A stretch of DNA of 41,305 nt from a virus. Positions within the stretch are counted from its first letter, which is position 1. Every line of letters begins with the position of its first letter. Below, piece by piece: positions 30,959 to 39,412 of the stretch. Position numbers and translations under genes: made by a program. The notes under the pieces are model-generated. The model ran no database searches and was not told the origin of the DNA. It worked only from the letters and a program-made list of their open reading frames with translations. The stretch covers positions 1 to 41,305 of IMG/VR virus record IMGVR_UViG_3300037010_002447; one strand, given 5' to 3'.

Positions 30959-32634
30959 GGCCGCCCCCCCTGCCCTTGCGCCGGCTGCAGCGCCTGCGCC
31001 GCACTGGCGGCGTCTTTCAAGGCCCCGGCGCCCTGTTGCATCGCCCCCATCGTAGCGGCCATCTGCTGCATCTGGTCGCGCTGCTGCGCCAGGGCATCGG
31101 CATCCTCACGCGACCGGAACATCTTGGCGGGTGCGCCACGGGCATCGCCCAGAACCTCGATCAAGCCATCCGGGTCGATCCGGTCGGCGATGCGCGGCTC
31201 GATCTGCATCAGGGGCGCAAGGTCCTGGATGACGCGCAGGGCGGCGTTGCCTTCGACAGACCGCTGGGCGGCAGCGGCGGCGGATTGGTAGACCACCTCC
31301 AGCGCGGCCCCGGCCATGCCATCGGGCGGCGGCGGGATCTGCCCGGCCCGCCACAACAGGGCAAAGCGGCGGCTGATCTTCGGGGCCAGAAACTCTTGCT
31401 GGACGCGGCCCTGGTGCGGGGCCCACAGGCGCTGGCGTTCTTCCGTGATCGTCATCACCTCAGTTGCGGTCATGCCGGTGCGCCCGGCCAGCGACATCAG
31501 GCTGTAATGGAAGGCGTCCTTGATCTCTTCCATCTTCAATTGGCGGTCCTGCAGGGTCAGGTTGATCTGGCCGGTAATGTCCAGCGGGCGCAGCATCTGA
31601 TTGCCCTGCATGTTCAGCCCGCCATAGACCACTTGGCCGGGCCGGATCTTGCCATTCAGCGGCCAGTCCGACCGATCGGGGGCCAGCAAGGTCGGGTCAG
31701 CCGCCCGCTGTGCTGCCCGGATCGTGGCCATTTCCATCTGGTGATGAACCCGGGTCGAGGCCAGGGCGACATAGCCCGGCCCGATGCCATAGATCTGCCC
31801 GCTGTCCACTTCCCACCGGGGGGCATAAAACGGCATTTCGTCGTAACCCGCCTCGCGCACCAGGCAGCGTTCGCATTCGGTCGTATAGCGCGACAGCCAG
31901 CGCTTGCCCTTGGGGCCGATGCGGCCGGGCTGGAAGGCATCGTTGGGGGTGACATGGTGGTAAAAGACGTGCTTGTCCTGTGCCCCGGCGCTGGCCTGTT
32001 CGGCAAACTTCTTCGGCAGGGCATCGGCCCCGAACATGCGCAGGGCAGCGGCGGGTTTCAGGTAGAACTTGCGCACAACCTCGCAAATCCGGCCCCAGCC
32101 GTCGATGTCATAGCAGATCTCGGCCAGACTGATCGTCACGTCCAGGATCTTCTTTTCGGCTGTGACCAGCTCGTCATACTGGGCGGCATTGCCAAAGGCC
32201 GACAGGTCGGAAAAGGCTTCCGTCGTCGCGCTGTAAAACGGGCTGATGCCGGGCATGAAACTGGCGAGCACCCGATCCGTCACCTTATCCATCCACAGGC
32301 GCGCGGGCTGATGGGCATTCAGATCCGGGTCATTGGTGCGAAAGCCGAACCAGCGGTTGGCCGGGTTGGTCAGCGTGCCGTAAAGGCCTGCGGCAAAGTT
32401 CGACTGCGCCATGATCGGGGCCGAAGACAGGGGCTTTTCCAGCACCCGTTCCGCCGAATTGGGCTGCATGAAGCCGCCACGCTGCGGGCGGATCAGCCGG
32501 GCGATATCCTCCCAGGTCGCCTCATGCGGGGCGCGGTCCTTCTTCATCTCGCTCCAGCGCCGGTCGGCATTGTCATGCGCCGGATCGTTGACGCGGGCGC
32601 CAGCGGGCTGGATCGTGGCGGGCTCATAGCTCAC
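30955..32634 (-). CDS. Portal (head-to-tail connector) protein
   Basis: The start is GTG 32634-32632 (SYEPATIQPAG) in a GTGA overlap with the preceding gene. The 559-aa protein matches the T7 gp8/PF12236 pattern. Blocks include RAPHEATWEDIARLIRPQRGGF, AQSNFAAGLYGTLTNPANRWFGF and YDIDGWGRICEVVRKFYLKP, then PLNGKIRPGQVVYGGLNM and the long helical QQRDQMQQMAATMGAMQQGAG tail. It forms the 12-subunit ring through which DNA is packaged and ejected. Size is close to T7 gp8 (536 aa). The C-terminus is Gln/Ala-rich and may be disordered. Confidence 0.92.
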   Translation of the reverse strand: MSYEPATIQPAGARVNDPAHDNADRRWSEMKKDRAPHEATWEDIARLIRPQRGGFMQPNSAERVLEKPLSSAPIMAQSNFAAGLYGTLTNPANRWFGFRTNDPDLNAHQPARLWMDKVTDRVLASFMPGISPFYSATTEAFSDLSAFGNAAQYDELVTAEKKILDVTISLAEICYDIDGWGRICEVVRKFYLKPAAALRMFGADALPKKFAEQASAGAQDKHVFYHHVTPNDAFQPGRIGPKGKRWLSRYTTECERCLVREAGYDEMPFYAPRWEVDSGQIYGIGPGYVALASTRVHHQMEMATIRAAQRAADPTLLAPDRSDWPLNGKIRPGQVVYGGLNMQGNQMLRPLDITGQINLTLQDRQLKMEEIKDAFHYSLMSLAGRTGMTATEVMTITEERQRLWAPHQGRVQQEFLAPKISRRFALLWRAGQIPPPPDGMAGAALEVVYQSAAAAAQRSVEGNAALRVIQDLAPLMQIEPRIADRIDPDGLIEVLGDARGAPAKMFRSREDADALAQQRDQMQQMAATMGAMQQGAGALKDAASAAQALQPAQGQGGRP

Positions 32635-32813
32635 GATGCCACCCCGCCCATGGTGCTGGTGTAGGGAATGCCACTCGGCCCGGTCAGGATATCCGCCGCG
32701 GCCCCGGCCCGGCGCTTGCGCAGGCGGGCCTCCAGGTCAGACTGGGCAATGGCCTGGCTGTTGTCGATCGCAGCCACGGCCGGGCTTGGGATCTTGGGCT
32801 TGCTAAAGCACAC
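32631..32813 (-). CDS. Small conserved phage protein before the portal (60 aa)
   Basis: The start is GTG 32813-32811, with GAGGAG 8 bases upstream, inside the end of the preceding gene. The product reads VCFSKPKIPSPAVAAIDNSQ, then LEARLRKRRAGAAADILTGPSG and a TMGG end. A short, basic, R-K-R-rich peptide with a T-x-L-x-G-like tail is found next to portal genes in many podoviruses. Its role is not known to me. The good ribosome-binding site supports it. Confidence 0.7.
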   Translation of the reverse strand: MCFSKPKIPSPAVAAIDNSQAIAQSDLEARLRKRRAGAAADILTGPSGIPYTSTMGGVAS

Positions 32814-33333
32814 GGGCTTGCTCCTCGACAGATGGGGTGCAAGCGGGGAAGATCCGGGCGTATTGGTGAAAAGCCGCCTGTCCGGTCGGGCCAAAACCGG
32901 GCATGGCACATTCATAGCCGAAACCCATGGCGCGGAGCAAGCCAGATGCACTCGGATGCTGCGCCCAGCTGCGCGCCTCGATCCGGTGGATGCCCCGCTC
33001 GGCACAATAGGCAGGCAGCGCCCGGCGGATCGTCACCGCCAGGCGCGCCAAAGGCAACCGCCAGGTCGCATGATCGCGGGCCAGCATCGCGGCCGCACCC
33101 ACGCCAGCCTGCCCCGTGTGGGACAGACCAAAGACCGCAAAGGGCGTGCCCGCCCCGGTCAGCGCCACGAAAGAGGCCAACCGCAAAGGCTCCACCGCCC
33201 GCCATTCGGCAAACAGCGCCAGATGCCCGGTCACACCCCCGCGCACCAGCTGCACCTCCATCAAGTCAGCCACATCCAAAAGCTGCAGGACAGCCATGGC
33301 CGAAAGATCATCATAGGGGCGCAGCTGGATCAT
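32803..33333 (-). CDS. T7 gp13-like internal protein with GNAT-type fold
   Basis: The 176-aa protein reads like the gp13/DUF2833 acetyltransferase-like family. It has VALTGAGTPFAVFGLSHTG, a helical core (LARLAVTIRRALPAYCAERGIHRIEARSWAQHPSASGLLRAMGF) and a GFGPTGQAAFHQYARIF end. The conserved L-x-x-M/L-G-F segment is typical of GNAT folds. In T7, gp13 is needed for morphogenesis rather than known acetylation. The coenzyme-binding loop is not obvious, so catalytic activity is uncertain. It precedes the portal here, while in T7 it lies after the tail genes. Confidence 0.7.
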   Translation of the reverse strand: MIQLRPYDDLSAMAVLQLLDVADLMEVQLVRGGVTGHLALFAEWRAVEPLRLASFVALTGAGTPFAVFGLSHTGQAGVGAAAMLARDHATWRLPLARLAVTIRRALPAYCAERGIHRIEARSWAQHPSASGLLRAMGFGYECAMPGFGPTGQAAFHQYARIFPACTPSVEEQARVL

Positions 33334-33336
33334 GGG

Positions 33337-33570
33337 TCAGGCTCCGATCTTTGCAGCCAGATCGCCGCGCCACCGCCGCTTGCCGGGCTGATAGCGATAG
33401 CCCACTTTTGGGCCAGGCACCCGGCGGATGACCAGATGCGTGGCGCTCATCCGGTGCACAGCCGAGTAGACCGATGCTTCGGTTGTGCCGCACAGGGTAG
33501 CGATCTCCGCATAGGTCCGCGTCCCGTCCACCAGCTGCGCCACCTGCGCCTTAAGCTCGCCCTTCCTCAT
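33337..33570 (-). CDS. Small winged-helix DNA-binding protein (77 aa)
   Basis: MRKGELKAQVAQLVDG at 33570 is preferred over 33597 because it follows the preceding stop by one base. The sequence has a helix-turn-helix (RTYAEIATLCGTTEASVYSAVHRM) and a basic wing (RVPGPKVGYRYQPGKRRWRG). A DNA-binding regulator within the late region could control late transcription. No specific family is recognised. Confidence 0.65.
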   Translation of the reverse strand: MRKGELKAQVAQLVDGTRTYAEIATLCGTTEASVYSAVHRMSATHLVIRRVPGPKVGYRYQPGKRRWRGDLAAKIGA

Positions 33571-33571
33571 G

Positions 33572-33853
33572 TCACACCGCCTCGTAGGTTGCGTCAAAAA
33601 TATCTGACCGGCATGGGTAGATTTCCCCCTTCACGCCAGTCAGAAGCATATCGCCCCGGTTAAAACGCATGGTCCCCTCAAGCGTGGGGATCAAATAGCA
33701 GTTGTCATTTTCATGCGTGATCGGGTGCCCCTTGTATTCAAACGACCACGGCATCCCGTTGACAATGTTTCCGCCTGCGACAATGCCGAAGCGAACCAGC
33801 TCCTCGAAAGAGATCGCTTCGATCTCCACAGGCTTCTTGCGATATCGCGCCAT
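33572..33853 (-). CDS. PGDYG-like phage protein (93 aa)
   Basis: MARYRKKPVEIEAISFEEL at 33853 shares a base with the previous stop. The pattern YRKKPVEIEA, then FNRGDMLLTGVKGEIYPCRSDIFDATYE, is that of small PGDYG-type phage proteins, which have a conserved G-D and Y-P. Their role is not established. The start is well supported by the overlap with the preceding gene. Confidence 0.75.
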   Translation of the reverse strand: MARYRKKPVEIEAISFEELVRFGIVAGGNIVNGMPWSFEYKGHPITHENDNCYLIPTLEGTMRFNRGDMLLTGVKGEIYPCRSDIFDATYEAV

Positions 33854-34269
33854 CACGCAGCCTCCGCCTGCCGAATGGCAATCCGGGCCATCTGGCACCA
33901 GCTGTCCAGCGCGATGGAAATGCCCGGCCCGCCCACAGCCTCGACCCCGTCCAGGCGCAGGGTGACATAGCGGTTATTGTCTTCAATCGCCCGCCCGCCA
34001 TCCTTGGCAAGCGCTTCGATCAGCGCATTCAGTCCGCTGATCGTGTTGCCCGCCTCGATCTGCGCAATCCGCGCCCGCAGATCATCCGGCGCGGCCTTCG
34101 GCGGGGCTGCTTCGGCCTGCGCCAGCGCAGCGGCCTCCATGTCAGCCTTGGCCTTGGCGTCAGCTTCGGCCTGCGCCAGCGCAGCCGCCTCCGCGTCAGC
34201 CTTCGCCTTGGCGTCGGCTTCGGCCTCAGCCGCTGCGTCAGTCCCCGTGCCTTCGGTCACTTTTGCCAT
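33853..34269 (-). CDS. Repeat-rich protein (138 aa)
   Basis: MAKVTEGTGTDAAAEAEADAK at 34269 has GGAG 9 bases upstream; ATG 34284 inside the terminase end is an alternative. The first half is a charged helix of EADAKAKADAEAAALAQ-type repeats encoded by 54-bp units. The second half is a small globular domain (RIAQIEAGNTISGLNALIEAL, NRYVTLRLDGVEAVGGPGISIALDSWCQMARIAIR). No family is recognised. The repeat part may be a coiled-coil arm or spacer. Confidence 0.65.
   Translation of the reverse strand: MAKVTEGTGTDAAAEAEADAKAKADAEAAALAQAEADAKAKADMEAAALAQAEAAPPKAAPDDLRARIAQIEAGNTISGLNALIEALAKDGGRAIEDNNRYVTLRLDGVEAVGGPGISIALDSWCQMARIAIRQAEAA
34109..34231 (-). repeat. 54-bp in-frame tandem repeats
   Basis: Two 54-bp units (34109-34162 and 34163-34216), with only a few differences, and a partial third from 34217 encode 18-residue Ala/Lys/Asp-rich repeats. 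Copy-number change would keep the frame. Confidence 0.8.
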
Positions 34270-34273
34270 CTCT

Positions 34274-36034
34274 TCACGCTCCATAGGGGTTCAAAACATC
34301 AAATCCGGTGTCCAGCCCACCGGCAGGCTCCGGGGGACGTGCCCCCCCATGCAGGCCCTGTCGGGCCGCCTTCCCTTGCGGGAAACTGATCGGGCTCACG
34401 CCACTGGCGCGATGCTCCGACAAAAGCAGGTATTGCAGCGCGTCCATGACGTTGGCCTCGGTCAGGCTCTTGTCGGGCACCTTGCGCTTGTCGCCATTGG
34501 CATCGACCTCGTCTTTCCAGACATACCGCGCCTCAAAGCCACGGATCAGCAGCTTGCAGCTTGGGTCGATGATCAGCCCGGGGCGGCCGCCGTCCAGGTA
34601 CTCCAAGGGCGCCCGCACGGCCTCCAGGCGGGGCTGGATGCGGTTGGTGCCAATCTTCTGCGGCCGCACGCGAAAGCCCGCCGCCTGCGCCACCAGCTTG
34701 TTCCAGGTGGCGTTCTCATCCGCCGCCTGCGATGCGCCCTGCTCGCCCGCCATATCGCCCCAGGCGGCCTCAACCTCGACGCCCGGCCAGCGGGTTTCCA
34801 ACAGCTTGGCCAACCGCCGCCCGAACTCGGCCGCCATCAGGCGTTCATTGGGAAAGTGCAGTTCGCCCAGAATGCGCCAGTGGAAGGGATCTTCGAAATC
34901 CCCGATGACGGCGGCCCCTTTAAAGCCCTGGTCAAGCCCGATGCGCAGCCGGCGGCGCACCACCGCGTCAAGACGCTGGTCGCTGACATGGATGCGGCGG
35001 TTGAACTCGCGGCGAAACACCGGGTCACCAGCGCGCAGGTAGACCGTCTTGTTGTAAACCAGCCGGTCGATCATGTCGCCGCGCCCGGCCAGCCGGTTGG
35101 CGGCGATCTGGCGGGGGTAGTAGCTGGCCGACAGGTTGGCCAGGTTCTCGCAGCCCGGCTCGCCATAGCCCGGCTGGCGGTAAAACTCGATCGAGATCCG
35201 CTTGGCCCCCTCGGGCAGGCCCGCCGACAGGTCCGCACCCATGCGCACCCGTTCCTCTTCGTCGTAAAAGACCTTGTAGGTCCAGTTGTCCTCGTCCGGC
35301 GCGTTGAAATCGCAGACGATCTGGCCATAGCCGCGCAGCTCGGGCGGATAGCCCTCGAAATGGGCCGCACCCGGCCAGCGGTCGATCCGCCCGATCCCGG
35401 CCGTCAGCACCTCTACCGGCACGGTGTCCGTCTCGTTCAGCCAGATATCCGTGGTCTGCACGCCCCGCATCGAGGCGATCACGTCATCGCCAAAGGCCAT
35501 GAACTCGACACGGAACTCGATCGGGCCATTGCCGTCGTCAAACTCGATCACATGGGTCACCGGGTCGCCCCGCCCGCCGCTCCACTGGCCCATGCCCTTG
35601 GGGTAGCTTTCCAGATAGGACGGGATCGTGGTGGCCCAAAGCTGGCGGTAGGTTTCCCGCACCACCAAGAGCTTGTAGCGCCTGGTCCCGTCGATCACCG
35701 ACCGGGGCATCATCAGGGCGCGGCGCAGGCGCGATTTCAGCGTGGTGGTGGTCTTGCCGCTGCCGACCGGACCCACGATGCCCACCACGTCCGCATCCGA
35801 CCAGTACAGCGCCTCGGCGATCGGGCCGGGAAACTGCATTGTCTCCACCGAAGGCATCTCGACAGCGGGGTTGGCAAGCTCTAGCGTCTGGACAGCCTCG
35901 GCCGCACCCAGTTGCGCCAGGGCCTCGGCCTTCGCCTCCTCCGGCGATAACCCCGACCCGGCGCCCGCGATTTCCGCAGCCGACCAGACCACACCCCCCC
36001 TACCCCATCCGGCGCGACCAAGGTTCGCGATCAT
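34274..36034 (-). CDS. terL: Terminase large subunit (packaging ATPase-nuclease)
   Basis: The 586-aa protein starts at ATG 36034 in an ATGA overlap. The ATPase carries Walker A GPVGSGKTT (about residues 86-95) and a Walker B-like DIWLNETD (about 196-203). The nuclease-like half has acidic residues in RIGLDQGFKGAAVI (about 366), AAWGDMAGEQ (about 426) and EANVMDALQYLLL (about 529), as in T7-type terminases. It cuts concatemers and translocates DNA through the portal. The upstream 228-aa gene is its small-subunit partner. Near-normal length. Confidence 0.92.
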   Translation of the reverse strand: MIANLGRAGWGRGGVVWSAAEIAGAGSGLSPEEAKAEALAQLGAAEAVQTLELANPAVEMPSVETMQFPGPIAEALYWSDADVVGIVGPVGSGKTTTTLKSRLRRALMMPRSVIDGTRRYKLLVVRETYRQLWATTIPSYLESYPKGMGQWSGGRGDPVTHVIEFDDGNGPIEFRVEFMAFGDDVIASMRGVQTTDIWLNETDTVPVEVLTAGIGRIDRWPGAAHFEGYPPELRGYGQIVCDFNAPDEDNWTYKVFYDEEERVRMGADLSAGLPEGAKRISIEFYRQPGYGEPGCENLANLSASYYPRQIAANRLAGRGDMIDRLVYNKTVYLRAGDPVFRREFNRRIHVSDQRLDAVVRRRLRIGLDQGFKGAAVIGDFEDPFHWRILGELHFPNERLMAAEFGRRLAKLLETRWPGVEVEAAWGDMAGEQGASQAADENATWNKLVAQAAGFRVRPQKIGTNRIQPRLEAVRAPLEYLDGGRPGLIIDPSCKLLIRGFEARYVWKDEVDANGDKRKVPDKSLTEANVMDALQYLLLSEHRASGVSPISFPQGKAARQGLHGGARPPEPAGGLDTGFDVLNPYGA

Positions 36035-36237
36035 TTTTGCCCCCGGGTCAGCCCGAAAAGGCAGAATGGGGTCACACGGTGGGGCAGACAGAAACGCGCG
36101 GCGACCTCCCCCCCCCTGGTCAGCCGCCTGCCGGGCAGGCCCGGAAGCAAGCGGGGGGTGGGGGTCGAGGGTTCAGCCAGGGCGACCAGCACCCCTGTCC
36201 ATCCGACAAGCCCCAGATCGGTGATCTTGCGCACCAT
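36031..36237 (-). CDS. Hypothetical small protein between terminase genes (68 aa)
   Basis: MVRKITDLGLVGWTGVLVAL at 36237 has a strong AGGAGG about 8 bases upstream, better than the ATG at 36261. The N-terminal half is hydrophobic enough for one membrane or buried segment, then a Pro/Arg-rich part (PTPRLLPGLPGRRLTRGGE) and a Phe-rich end follow. The stop overlaps the terL start as ATGA. No family is recognised; gene order favours a real coupled gene. Confidence 0.55.
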   Translation of the reverse strand: MVRKITDLGLVGWTGVLVALAEPSTPTPRLLPGLPGRRLTRGGEVAARFCLPHRVTPFCLFGLTRGQK

Positions 36238-36257
36238 GCCTGTTTCCTCCTGCATTT

Positions 36258-36944
36258 TCAACGGCTTGCCTCATCCGTCCGACGCGGTACGTCCGACGCT
36301 GGCAAAACCGCTTCGCTAACCTGCTGATTTTGCTGCATTTCATGCGGCATCGGCGGCGGGGCGATCCGGCGCGCCTGCGGCGTCACATCGCGGGCCTGAT
36401 CCGGCCCTTTTCCGGCCTGCACCGGGCCAGATCCACCACCCACCACCACCACCTGGACAGCCTGCTGCACCGCCACGTCCGGCGTGACCTTGGCCAGCCC
36501 ATAGGGCAGCAAAGCCTCCGCCGCGCGCAGCTGGGCCGTGAACACGAACTGGAAGGTGGCCAGCCGCTGGCCCATGGTGGCACTGGTGTCCAGGTCGATG
36601 GTGACCAGCGCGCCATCCTTGACGCCCGTGGCCGTCTGCCGCGCCCCAGCCTCGGCCCAGGCGAGCACCCGCTCCGTCGCGGCCATCGCCGTCACGAAGG
36701 CATCCTCGGTCGAGGCCATGCCCGCCATCTGAAGCAGCACTTCCTCGGGCAGCCGCAGGCCCTTGGCGGCCAGGTACTCGCGCAGCTGGCTCGTGACCTT
36801 GCCCTTGCCGCGCTTCGCCCGCTCGCTGTCGCCCGGCGCAGGCTCATCCGGCAGGAAAGTCATCTGCTTGCCCGCCGCCCGCGCCTCTTCGATCCGCTCG
36901 ACCGCATCCCGCGCCAGCATCTCAAAGGAATTGCCCTTTGCCAT
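36258..36944 (-). CDS. terS: Terminase small subunit-like protein
   Basis: The 228-aa protein starts at ATG 36944 with GGGGGAG upstream. It has an N-terminal helical part (FEMLARDAVERIEEARAAGKQM), a KGKVTSQLREYLAAKGLRLPEEVLLQMAGMAST segment and a beta-like V-T-I-D-L part. Helices for oligomerisation (FTAQLRAAEALLPYGLAKVTPD) lead into a long disordered tail (QARRIAPPPMPHEMQQNQQ). This matches small terminases of alphaproteobacterial phages, which bind the pac/cos site and load TerL. The candidate packaging/origin region lies directly upstream. No clear helix-turn-helix is seen. Confidence 0.72.
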   Translation of the reverse strand: MAKGNSFEMLARDAVERIEEARAAGKQMTFLPDEPAPGDSERAKRGKGKVTSQLREYLAAKGLRLPEEVLLQMAGMASTEDAFVTAMAATERVLAWAEAGARQTATGVKDGALVTIDLDTSATMGQRLATFQFVFTAQLRAAEALLPYGLAKVTPDVAVQQAVQVVVVGGGSGPVQAGKGPDQARDVTPQARRIAPPPMPHEMQQNQQVSEAVLPASDVPRRTDEASR

Positions 36945-36990
36945 GGGTCAAATCTCCCCCTTTTCAATGATTTCAACAGGTTGGGCCAAG

Positions 36991-37263
36991 CCACGACGCC
37001 GCACGGGTCCAGCGTCGTGGGTAGCGTCGTGGCCTGAACCTTCCTTTATCTCTTTCTTATCAAGGAGATAGAGAGAGAGGACGACGCCACGACGCCACGA
37101 CACACAACATTCGTGTGTGATCGCGCAGGCGCATGCGCATGTGTGTGTGTGAGGGTTTTTGCTGTCGTGGCGTCGTGGCGGGCGGTAACGCTTTGATATC
37201 GCTGGCAGAACACCCACGACAGAGGCCACGACACCCGATCTTGCAACCGTCGTGGCGTCGTGG
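36991..37263. other. Iteron-like cluster: candidate replication origin or packaging site
   Basis: The 434-base gap 36945-37378 separates the replication from the packaging genes. It holds 11 exact copies of GTCGTGG/CCACGAC. Minus-oriented copies start at 36991, 37087, 37095, 37214 and 37226; plus-oriented copies at 37014, 37026, 37164, 37172, 37249 and 37257. After the first single copy they come as same-direction pairs that alternate direction, at 8 or 12 bp spacing. A 23-base alternating purine-pyrimidine stretch (37129-37151) lies between two pairs. The pattern suits initiator (iteron) or small-terminase binding. No sound gene is visible. Confidence 0.65.
37085..37180. repeat. 18-bp perfect inverted repeat around a Z-DNA-prone tract
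   Basis: The 18 bases at 37085-37102 are the exact reverse complement of 37163-37180, each holding two GTCGTGG-type copies. The 60-base spacer contains alternating GC/GT dinucleotides. The arms could extrude as a cruciform or form a long RNA hairpin if transcribed. Confidence 0.85.
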
Positions 37264-37378
37264 CCCTGACCCGCAAATCGGCCCTTTTGACGCGCGTTCA
37301 TTGTCGGATCAAACCGGGTCCGGGTAAAGCACAATCCGAGGATGGCGGCATGAGAGGGCCTTGAAAGGGCCGCGGGCG

Positions 37379-39412
37379 TCACTGCCAATCCTCCATGTCC
37401 ACAGGCGCATGGGCAGCAGCCGGGGCTTCGGCGCGATCCTGGGGAAACACCTCAAGGCCCGCGATGGCCGACAACGGGATCTCCCAGCCGCGCGACGACA
37501 CGCCGGCCAGGGTGCGGGACACAGGGTTGGCGATAGCGCCCTTGATGCGGGCCAGCGACTGTGCCCAGGCACCACCGGCCCACTGCGTCCCGGCGAACAG
37601 ATCGAGGAGCGGCTGCACCTTCTTGTTGCCGACGAACAGGCGCGGATCTGCGCCCCGTTCCTGCACCACACGGATCATGTAGGGCGCAAGGTGCGCGTTG
37701 GCGGCCTTGGCCCGCTGCTCCTTGCCGTTGGCATCGGTGGCATAGCCGTCCAACAGGCCTGCGGGCGCGCCGGGCAGGCTGGCGGCCACCATCAGCCACT
37801 GGGCGAGGGTATAGGTCTGGCCGCGCCGGAACACGTCCAGGCGCTGCGACAGGAAGTGGGTCAGCACCTCGTCGCTGTCGTTGCTGGCCTCGCCCAGGCT
37901 GGCGCGGATGGCCTTGGCCACCTTGGCGGCCCAGCCCTTCAGCTCGTCCGGCTGCGGCAGGGCCTCAGCGCGCATCATCTGCGCCATGGCCATGGTGGTG
38001 GCCCAGTTGTCGGCATCCCGGCCCTGCACGCCATGCTCGGCAAAGGCCTCGCGCCACAGCTCCAGCCGGGCGGCCCAGCTGGGCCAGCGATCAAGGATCA
38101 GGCGCTTGATCGCAGCCCCGCGCTTGCGCCAGATCTCGGCCCGCAGATCGGGGGCCTTGGCCCCATCGGGGAACGGATCGAGGCTCAGAAGGATGATGCG
38201 CTGCAGGTCCTGACTTTTCAGGACACCCGGAACAAGGATGGAACTGAACAGGAACGTCGATCGCAGCTGCCCGGTACTGCCCTTCTGGTCGCTCGACCCA
38301 CGCGCCCAGCGGCCGCCACTGGCGGCAACCCGGGCCGTGGCCACGATGTCGCGCTCTTTCGTGCTGCCCTGGTCGCCGGGTTCCAGCTCGTCCAGGGCGA
38401 CAGGCAGGGTGGATTGGCCCAGCAGCGAGGCGATGCCGCGCGCGGTGGCATCGGTGGACTGGATCAACCCTTTCTCGCCGCCATGCAGGTGCAACATCAG
38501 ACGCTGCAGGGCCGATTTGCCCGCGCCTGCCCCACCGGTGATCCAGTAGGCCGGGCGCCAGGACATGGCCCCACCGAACATTTGCACGCCCATCAGGCCA
38601 AGGCAGATCATCGGGTCCAGATCCGGGCGGGTCCATTGCCAGGTTGACAGCACCTCGGTCAGCACGGCCATAGGGTCGCTTACGTCTTTGTCGGCGGCCA
38701 AAGGGTGCGGGACAGGTGGTGCGGCAGGATAGATGCGGCCCTGGTGCGTGCCGGGGTCCAGCTCGGTCTTGCCCAGATAGAGCTTGTCGCCGGCGTGATA
38801 GATCAGCGTGCCGTCGTCATCCGCCCAGGCACCAACGCCGCGCACGGCGTTTTCCGGGTCGAACAGGCCATGTTCCGAACAGGCGGCGATCATTTCCATC
38901 GCGGCCGTGGTCTGGTCGAACCGGCCGGGCTTGCGGTAGCTTCGGCCCTCCTCATCCTTGCCCCACTGGGCAAAGGCATAGCACAGGGCCGGGATGCGAT
39001 GGCCGAACAACATCAGGATCGACTGCGCATCATGCTTGGCGATCGCGCGCAGCTGGCCGTGAATGTCGAGGTAGTAATAGGTCGCCCCATTGACGCCCAG
39101 CGGGCGCACCGGGCAGCCGCGCCAGATCTCGCCCTTGGGCCGCTCGCCACCTGACCTGCCGCCACCAGGCTCGGCCGGGGGCAGATCCTCGGGGGGCGGA
39201 GGTGGCGGGGCCGCACCTGGTGCGCCCTCGGCCGCGATCGGCGGGTCATCGAGGGCGGCACCCAGGGCATCGAGGGGCCGCAAGGGTGTAACCTTGGGCT
39301 TGGGTTTGGCGGCAGGTTTGATCGCCGCGGCTGGGGCCTGATGCGCAGCTTCGCCCAAGGGGCGTGGCGGCGGGGAAGGAGCTGACAGCCAGTCGTCGTT
39401 CGTCTCGGTCAA
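37379..39412 (-). CDS. P-loop replicative helicase (SF3/D5-like)
   Basis: The start is TTG 39412-39410 (TETNDDWLSAPSPPP) in a TTGA overlap with the preceding stop, since no ATG occurs before the conserved part. The 677-aa protein has a Pro-rich, disordered N-terminus (to about 95), a mixed domain (YYYLDIHGQLRAIAKHDAQ) and an ATPase core. Walker A is GGAGAGKSA near residue 290 and the Walker B-like motif is VALDELEPGD near 340, followed by an R-containing arginine-finger region. This resembles phage D5/SF3-type helicases that work with a separate primase, here the Toprim gene upstream. It ends at the iteron region, a natural loading site. Confidence 0.78.
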   Translation of the reverse strand: MTETNDDWLSAPSPPPRPLGEAAHQAPAAAIKPAAKPKPKVTPLRPLDALGAALDDPPIAAEGAPGAAPPPPPPEDLPPAEPGGGRSGGERPKGEIWRGCPVRPLGVNGATYYYLDIHGQLRAIAKHDAQSILMLFGHRIPALCYAFAQWGKDEEGRSYRKPGRFDQTTAAMEMIAACSEHGLFDPENAVRGVGAWADDDGTLIYHAGDKLYLGKTELDPGTHQGRIYPAAPPVPHPLAADKDVSDPMAVLTEVLSTWQWTRPDLDPMICLGLMGVQMFGGAMSWRPAYWITGGAGAGKSALQRLMLHLHGGEKGLIQSTDATARGIASLLGQSTLPVALDELEPGDQGSTKERDIVATARVAASGGRWARGSSDQKGSTGQLRSTFLFSSILVPGVLKSQDLQRIILLSLDPFPDGAKAPDLRAEIWRKRGAAIKRLILDRWPSWAARLELWREAFAEHGVQGRDADNWATTMAMAQMMRAEALPQPDELKGWAAKVAKAIRASLGEASNDSDEVLTHFLSQRLDVFRRGQTYTLAQWLMVAASLPGAPAGLLDGYATDANGKEQRAKAANAHLAPYMIRVVQERGADPRLFVGNKKVQPLLDLFAGTQWAGGAWAQSLARIKGAIANPVSRTLAGVSSRGWEIPLSAIAGLEVFPQDRAEAPAAAHAPVDMEDWQ

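Noticed and set aside
33977-35884. Plus-strand ORF of 635 codons opposite terL
   Set aside because: The minus strand has Walker and nuclease motifs; the plus frame is a shadow.
36948-37388. Minus-strand ORF of 146 codons over the iteron region
   Set aside because: Its residues (repeats of HDAT, HTHTCACACA) are translations of the DNA repeats and no ribosome-binding site is seen. The end (VEIIEKGEI) is slightly protein-like, so a short coding part cannot be fully excluded.
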